From: Parabacteroides sp. AD58
GTDB taxonomy: Bacteria > Bacteroidota > Bacteroidia > Bacteroidales > Tannerellaceae
Direction: 5' to 3'
DNA length: 64,000 bases
NCBI RefSeq assembly: GCF_023744375.2
Contig: NZ_CP146284.1
Span: 310,001 to 374,000, forward strand
Part shown: positions 60,944 to 64,000 of the stretch, in pieces
How the letters are laid out: each line of letters begins with the position of its first letter
How positions within the stretch are numbered: position 1 is the stretch's first letter
The notes under the pieces: generated by a model
The model's database searches: none
What the model was told of the DNA's origin: nothing
What the model saw: the letters and a program-made list of their open reading frames with translations, nothing else
Position numbers and translations under genes: made by a program

Positions 60944-63771
60944 AATGACATGACTTTTTGATGTTGATTGACTTTTCTGGCAAATTCCAGATACTTATGC
61001 CCGCCGTCCCGTTTGCGGTCTGCCTCTATGTGCGTGATGGCTTCCTGCATGGTTCCGTAGTGGGCCAGATAGAGTTTGAGGGCTTCCTTCTCCGTACGTT
61101 CGGTAGTGTAAGCCCAGTAGCATTCCGGTGCTTCCTCCACACCGTACACATCCGAGTATTGTCCCCGGCATATCCAGACTTCCTTGAAATAGCTGCGTCC
61201 TTCCCGGTTGTTCAGGGCATTGATGGTAAATATCTGCTGCCTCTGGATGGGGGTCAGTCCCAGGATGGCGGCAATGTCCTCGTAGCGGTCCTTGAACTTG
61301 GTCTGGTCGAGCAGTATCTTCACGTCGGAGTTGTTGATGATGGCTTCCTTCACGATGGGCGAATCTATCACATCGTTCAACTCCTGAGTAACGACACCTG
61401 CTATGCCGTGGAACTTTCTTACCGTTTTGTACAAATATTTTATATATTCTGCCATGGTGGGCGAAGCAATTGCCTTCCACGCTTCCTCAATAATCAGCGC
61501 CTTTCGTCCTTTCTTGATACGCATCTTCTGCAGGAACACGTCCATAATGATGAGTACCACAATCGGGAACAGCACGGGGTCATCCTTAATCTTGTCGATT
61601 TCGAAGACGATGAACTGCTCATCGAAGAGGTTCACGTCCAGGTCGGAGTTCAGGGTCATCTCCAGTTCGCCTCCTCGGTAGAACTGCTTCAGGATGGCAG
61701 CGAAGTCTCGGATGTTGAACTGAATCTTCTCCTGTGCCACGATTTGCGGAATGCGTTCCAATGCAAACTCATAGTAAGAGTTGAAGGACAATTCCCGGAC
61801 TTTCAGTCTGCGTTTCTGTTCCTCGATGTGGTCTATCTGCTTGTCTATCTTGATAAGCATGGAGTTGTTGTAGAGTTCCTTCTTGTAGTTCTCGATAATC
61901 TGCAGGGCACGTTCCTTTTCCCCTTTGCTGGCAGCTTCATCCTGGGCAAGGGCATAGAGCGAACGGCACTGGCGGAGCAGCTTGAGTCGCCGGGCTTCTG
62001 CCGGAAGCATGAGTGCCCTGCTTTCTGCCTGCTTGTCCCTTTCGGCTTCTCTGATTTGGGCATCAATGTCTTCCATGCTGTGGGAGAACTTGTCGTAGTC
62101 TTCTTCCATCTTGGAGGCAACCAACAGCTTTTGTCTCAACCCTTCACGTTCCTTTTCGGTGAACTTGGTGAAGGGCTGGAAGTAGGCTTCGTAGTATTCC
62201 ACGATGGTCTGGTTGATGAGCATGTCCTCAATCTTGCTTGGAAAGTCGTTACCCTTGAATATCAGGAATATCAAAGACTTCAAGAAGTTCTTCTTCTCCC
62301 CGAAGTTCAAGTCATACTCTTCTTTTGTTACCTTGAAAGGATTCATGGAGATGGGCTTCTCCTTCGAGTAAGAAATATAGGTTCCCTTGTAGTAACCACA
62401 GATACCTTCATAGGAATCACCCGTATCGACCATAACCACATCCGTCTTTTGCTCTAATAGTTGACGAACCACGCTGTTCATGTGGAATGACTTCCCGCTT
62501 CCTGAAGGTCCGATGCAGAAGAAGTTGGCATTATCCGTCATCTTCACCTTACCCTCTTTCCCTGTGATGTCAATACACACTGGCAGCCCCTGGCGGTCGG
62601 TGTAGTATGTGGTCAGCGGAGTATCTTCCGAGCCCTTTAGATGTTCCTTGAAAAAGAAGCACAGAGCGGCATCGGAGAGCGTCAAAAAGAGGTCATAGTC
62701 CGGATTGAAGGCATAGCCGTTGCCGGGGAAGCTGTCGGTAAACAATTCCAACTGGTTGTAGGCGGTACGGGACGGCATGATGCCGCATTCATACAGCTTG
62801 GTTTCCAGATAGGAAGTGACCGGGGTGACCTTGTCTGCCGGGCAGCTTACCAGAATGTTGAAGTTGCAATAAACCAACTGCGTGCTGTCCACAGCCAGGC
62901 GGTCCAGCACTTCCTCAATGTCTTCCTTCGCAATCTTGTTGCTCGGGTCAGGCATGGAGCCGTGACGTTTGGCCTTTGCCTGGAGTTTTCTCAGCAATTT
63001 TCGTTGGTTCGGTATCTGTACCACCTGGTTGAACACCACACAATCAGCATGGGGCACACTCGTCAGAAAAGAGAACAAGTCCGTAGCGATGCCGTAGCCG
63101 TTGATGTTCATCTGAGTATAGGGCTTCACCAGCGAAGGCAGGTTAATCTCGTCTATATCCACCAGCGGATAAGAACGGACTACCCGGTCGCCGATTTTCA
63201 GATACTCGTCTGATGCCTTGAAGTTGGTCATCGAGAACGGACCATGCCGGAACTGGAAGGCCATGAAGCGGTGGCAATACTCGTTCACCTCTTCCTTGGT
63301 CAACTTCCGATGCTTGATATTCTTCTCCTTGAGAATGTCGCTCACTTTGGAAACCTTGGAATGGAAGTCCAGCCATCTCTTCGGGTCGTACTGAACGAAC
63401 TGGCTGTGCTGTGCCTCCTGCGTGAGGATAAGGTAGGTACGTATCTCCGTAAATTCTCTTCCCTCAAAGTAACGGAAGTAGCTTTTGGTTAGGAACTCTG
63501 CATCCTCCGGCACCTCATGGTGGTAGGACTGCTTGCAGAGCACGTCCTGTTTTTGCAGGGCATAACCCTCGCCGAGCGTCTGTACCACATTGGAGAGCAC
63601 ATCCTGAAAGAGCATGTACTGCTCCGCATCGGTACAAAGCTGCTGCACGGGATTGATTATCTCGAAAATAACCGACGGTTCCCCCTTGGCTGAAAAAAGG
63701 ACGACATTGCCGTCCGTTTCCTCCAGCTGCGCATAAAGGCCGTCAAATATTCTTTTCTTGGTACGTGCCAT
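60931..63771 (-). CDS. VirB4-type conjugation ATPase (TraG-like)
   Basis: 946 residues. Walker A 'FCIGPSGSGKSFHMNS' near 427 and Walker B 'KALIIEEAWKAIASPTMAEYIKYLYKTVRKFHG' near 760, with the C-terminal 'FKDRYEDIAAILGLTPIQRQQIFTINAL', match TraG/VirB4 of Bacteroidetes elements. It powers pilus and channel assembly at the inner membrane. A second ATG two codons upstream (63777) is possible. The start lies 17 bp downstream of the TraF-like gene's stop at 63788. Confidence 0.93.
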   Translation of the reverse strand: MARTKKRIFDGLYAQLEETDGNVVLFSAKGEPSVIFEIINPVQQLCTDAEQYMLFQDVLSNVVQTLGEGYALQKQDVLCKQSYHHEVPEDAEFLTKSYFRYFEGREFTEIRTYLILTQEAQHSQFVQYDPKRWLDFHSKVSKVSDILKEKNIKHRKLTKEEVNEYCHRFMAFQFRHGPFSMTNFKASDEYLKIGDRVVRSYPLVDIDEINLPSLVKPYTQMNINGYGIATDLFSFLTSVPHADCVVFNQVVQIPNQRKLLRKLQAKAKRHGSMPDPSNKIAKEDIEEVLDRLAVDSTQLVYCNFNILVSCPADKVTPVTSYLETKLYECGIMPSRTAYNQLELFTDSFPGNGYAFNPDYDLFLTLSDAALCFFFKEHLKGSEDTPLTTYYTDRQGLPVCIDITGKEGKVKMTDNANFFCIGPSGSGKSFHMNSVVRQLLEQKTDVVMVDTGDSYEGICGYYKGTYISYSKEKPISMNPFKVTKEEYDLNFGEKKNFLKSLIFLIFKGNDFPSKIEDMLINQTIVEYYEAYFQPFTKFTEKEREGLRQKLLVASKMEEDYDKFSHSMEDIDAQIREAERDKQAESRALMLPAEARRLKLLRQCRSLYALAQDEAASKGEKERALQIIENYKKELYNNSMLIKIDKQIDHIEEQKRRLKVRELSFNSYYEFALERIPQIVAQEKIQFNIRDFAAILKQFYRGGELEMTLNSDLDVNLFDEQFIVFEIDKIKDDPVLFPIVVLIIMDVFLQKMRIKKGRKALIIEEAWKAIASPTMAEYIKYLYKTVRKFHGIAGVVTQELNDVIDSPIVKEAIINNSDVKILLDQTKFKDRYEDIAAILGLTPIQRQQIFTINALNNREGRSYFKEVWICRGQYSDVYGVEEAPECYWAYTTERTEKEALKLYLAHYGTMQEAITHIEADRKRDGGHKYLEFARKVNQHQKVMSLWSS

Positions 63772-63787
63772 AATCATTCATTTTATT

Positions 63788-64000
63788 TTACGAGTTACGT
63801 CTCAGATTCTTGTAAACATGGATACCCTTTGCCCGCCGTTTGTTGTGGAGACCGCCACGCTGCTTGACGTAAATGGTGACCAATCCGACCACTGCCATCA
63901 CCAGCATGGCGATGAACCCGGCAAGCTTTCCCAAAGCGATGGAGAAACCGATAAAACCCACGAATGACACACCGATGGCCGCTGCTGCCAAAGTCAGGAA
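63788..64000 (-). CDS. TraF-like small membrane protein (DUF4133), partial
   Basis: The frame continues past the window edge, so the start is missing. It has two hydrophobic helices ('GVSFVGFIGFSIALGKLAGFIAMLVMAVVGLVTIYV') and a basic C-terminus ('KRRAKGIHVYKNLRRNS'). DUF4133/TraF proteins of this size precede traG in Bacteroidetes conjugation operons and resemble VirB3-type small inner-membrane subunits. Confidence 0.75.
   Translation of the reverse strand, partial: FLTLAAAAIGVSFVGFIGFSIALGKLAGFIAMLVMAVVGLVTIYVKQRGGLHNKRRAKGIHVYKNLRRNS

Noticed and set aside
60958..62457. Long open frame (499 codons) on the plus strand opposite virB4.
   Set aside because: It is fully antisense to the well-supported VirB4 gene and has no recognisable motif, so it follows from codon bias.
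1..64000. CRISPR arrays and tRNA or rRNA genes.
   Set aside because: No regularly spaced identical repeats with unique spacers and no tRNA cloverleaf or rRNA sequence was seen; the 327-bp repeats are too long and have no spacers.

Overview
The window reads as Bacteroidales (Bacteroides/Parabacteroides-like) DNA. The evidence is repeated promoter boxes of the Bacteroidetes TAnnTTTG type, lipoprotein and transfer proteins of Bacteroidetes type, and a long minus-strand block matching the Bacteroidetes conjugation machinery (TraF-like to TraO-like order, VirB4 and VirD4 ATPases, TraX, PcfJ/PcfK, ArdC and DUF3945/DUF4099-like proteins). Most of the window is therefore an integrative and conjugative element (ICE) or a very similar element with cargo. 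Its integrase and relaxase were not recognised here, and neither end was located.

Layout. 1-3.3 kb: an HxlR-type regulator (cut by the window edge) divergent from a cupin gene with an out-of-frame start, a winged-helix gene fragment divergent from an HU gene, and an AlbA_2-type regulator with an internal DNA repeat. 3.3-8.5 kb: a fused primase-helicase with small DNA-binding genes and a divergent XRE regulator. 8.5-13.2 kb: a GH88 lipoprotein, then an AT-rich two-gene unit (UvrD-like helicase plus unknown partner) whose second gene runs into an IS30-family element. 13.3-18.8 kb: umuC/umuD-like genes, SLOG and phosphoribosyltransferase genes, an excisionase-like HTH gene and DUF2958-type genes. 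18.8-20.3 kb: non-coding, with a structured leader and three tandem 327-bp units full of hairpins. 20.3-30 kb: a rearranged type I restriction-modification locus (HTH, HsdM, tyrosine recombinase, HsdS C-half, Fic, HsdS N-half, HsdR, HrgA-like).

30-33.6 kb: RecD2-like helicase and a HIRAN protein. 33.7-37.7 kb: ParA and DUF3408-like genes, PcfJ/PcfK and small genes. 38-39.5 kb: DnaQ-like exonuclease and maltose-type acetyltransferase on the plus strand. 39.5-47.3 kb: a histone-H1-like small protein, lipoproteins, a zinc-ribbon protein, a toprim primase, ArdC, and two polyvalent DUF3945/DUF4099-type proteins. 47.4-50.7 kb: a plus-strand cargo operon (glucosaminidase, DUF5714, ArsC-like phosphatase, DUF4112-like, O6-alkylguanine methyltransferase). 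50.7-64 kb: TraX, VirD4 and the mating-pore operon up to VirB4 and a TraF-like fragment.

How it fits together. The mating-pore genes build the channel. VirD4 and VirB4 supply energy. The glucosaminidase probably opens the wall. ArdC and the polyvalent proteins probably protect incoming DNA. UmuCD, RecD2 and the primases handle single-stranded DNA. The restriction system, Fic protein and helicase pair are defence-like cargo. The most unusual signals are non-coding: a triplicated 327-bp hairpin array, a repeated leader whose outer helix co-varies between copies, and a TTACTTG-rich leader shared by several genes.
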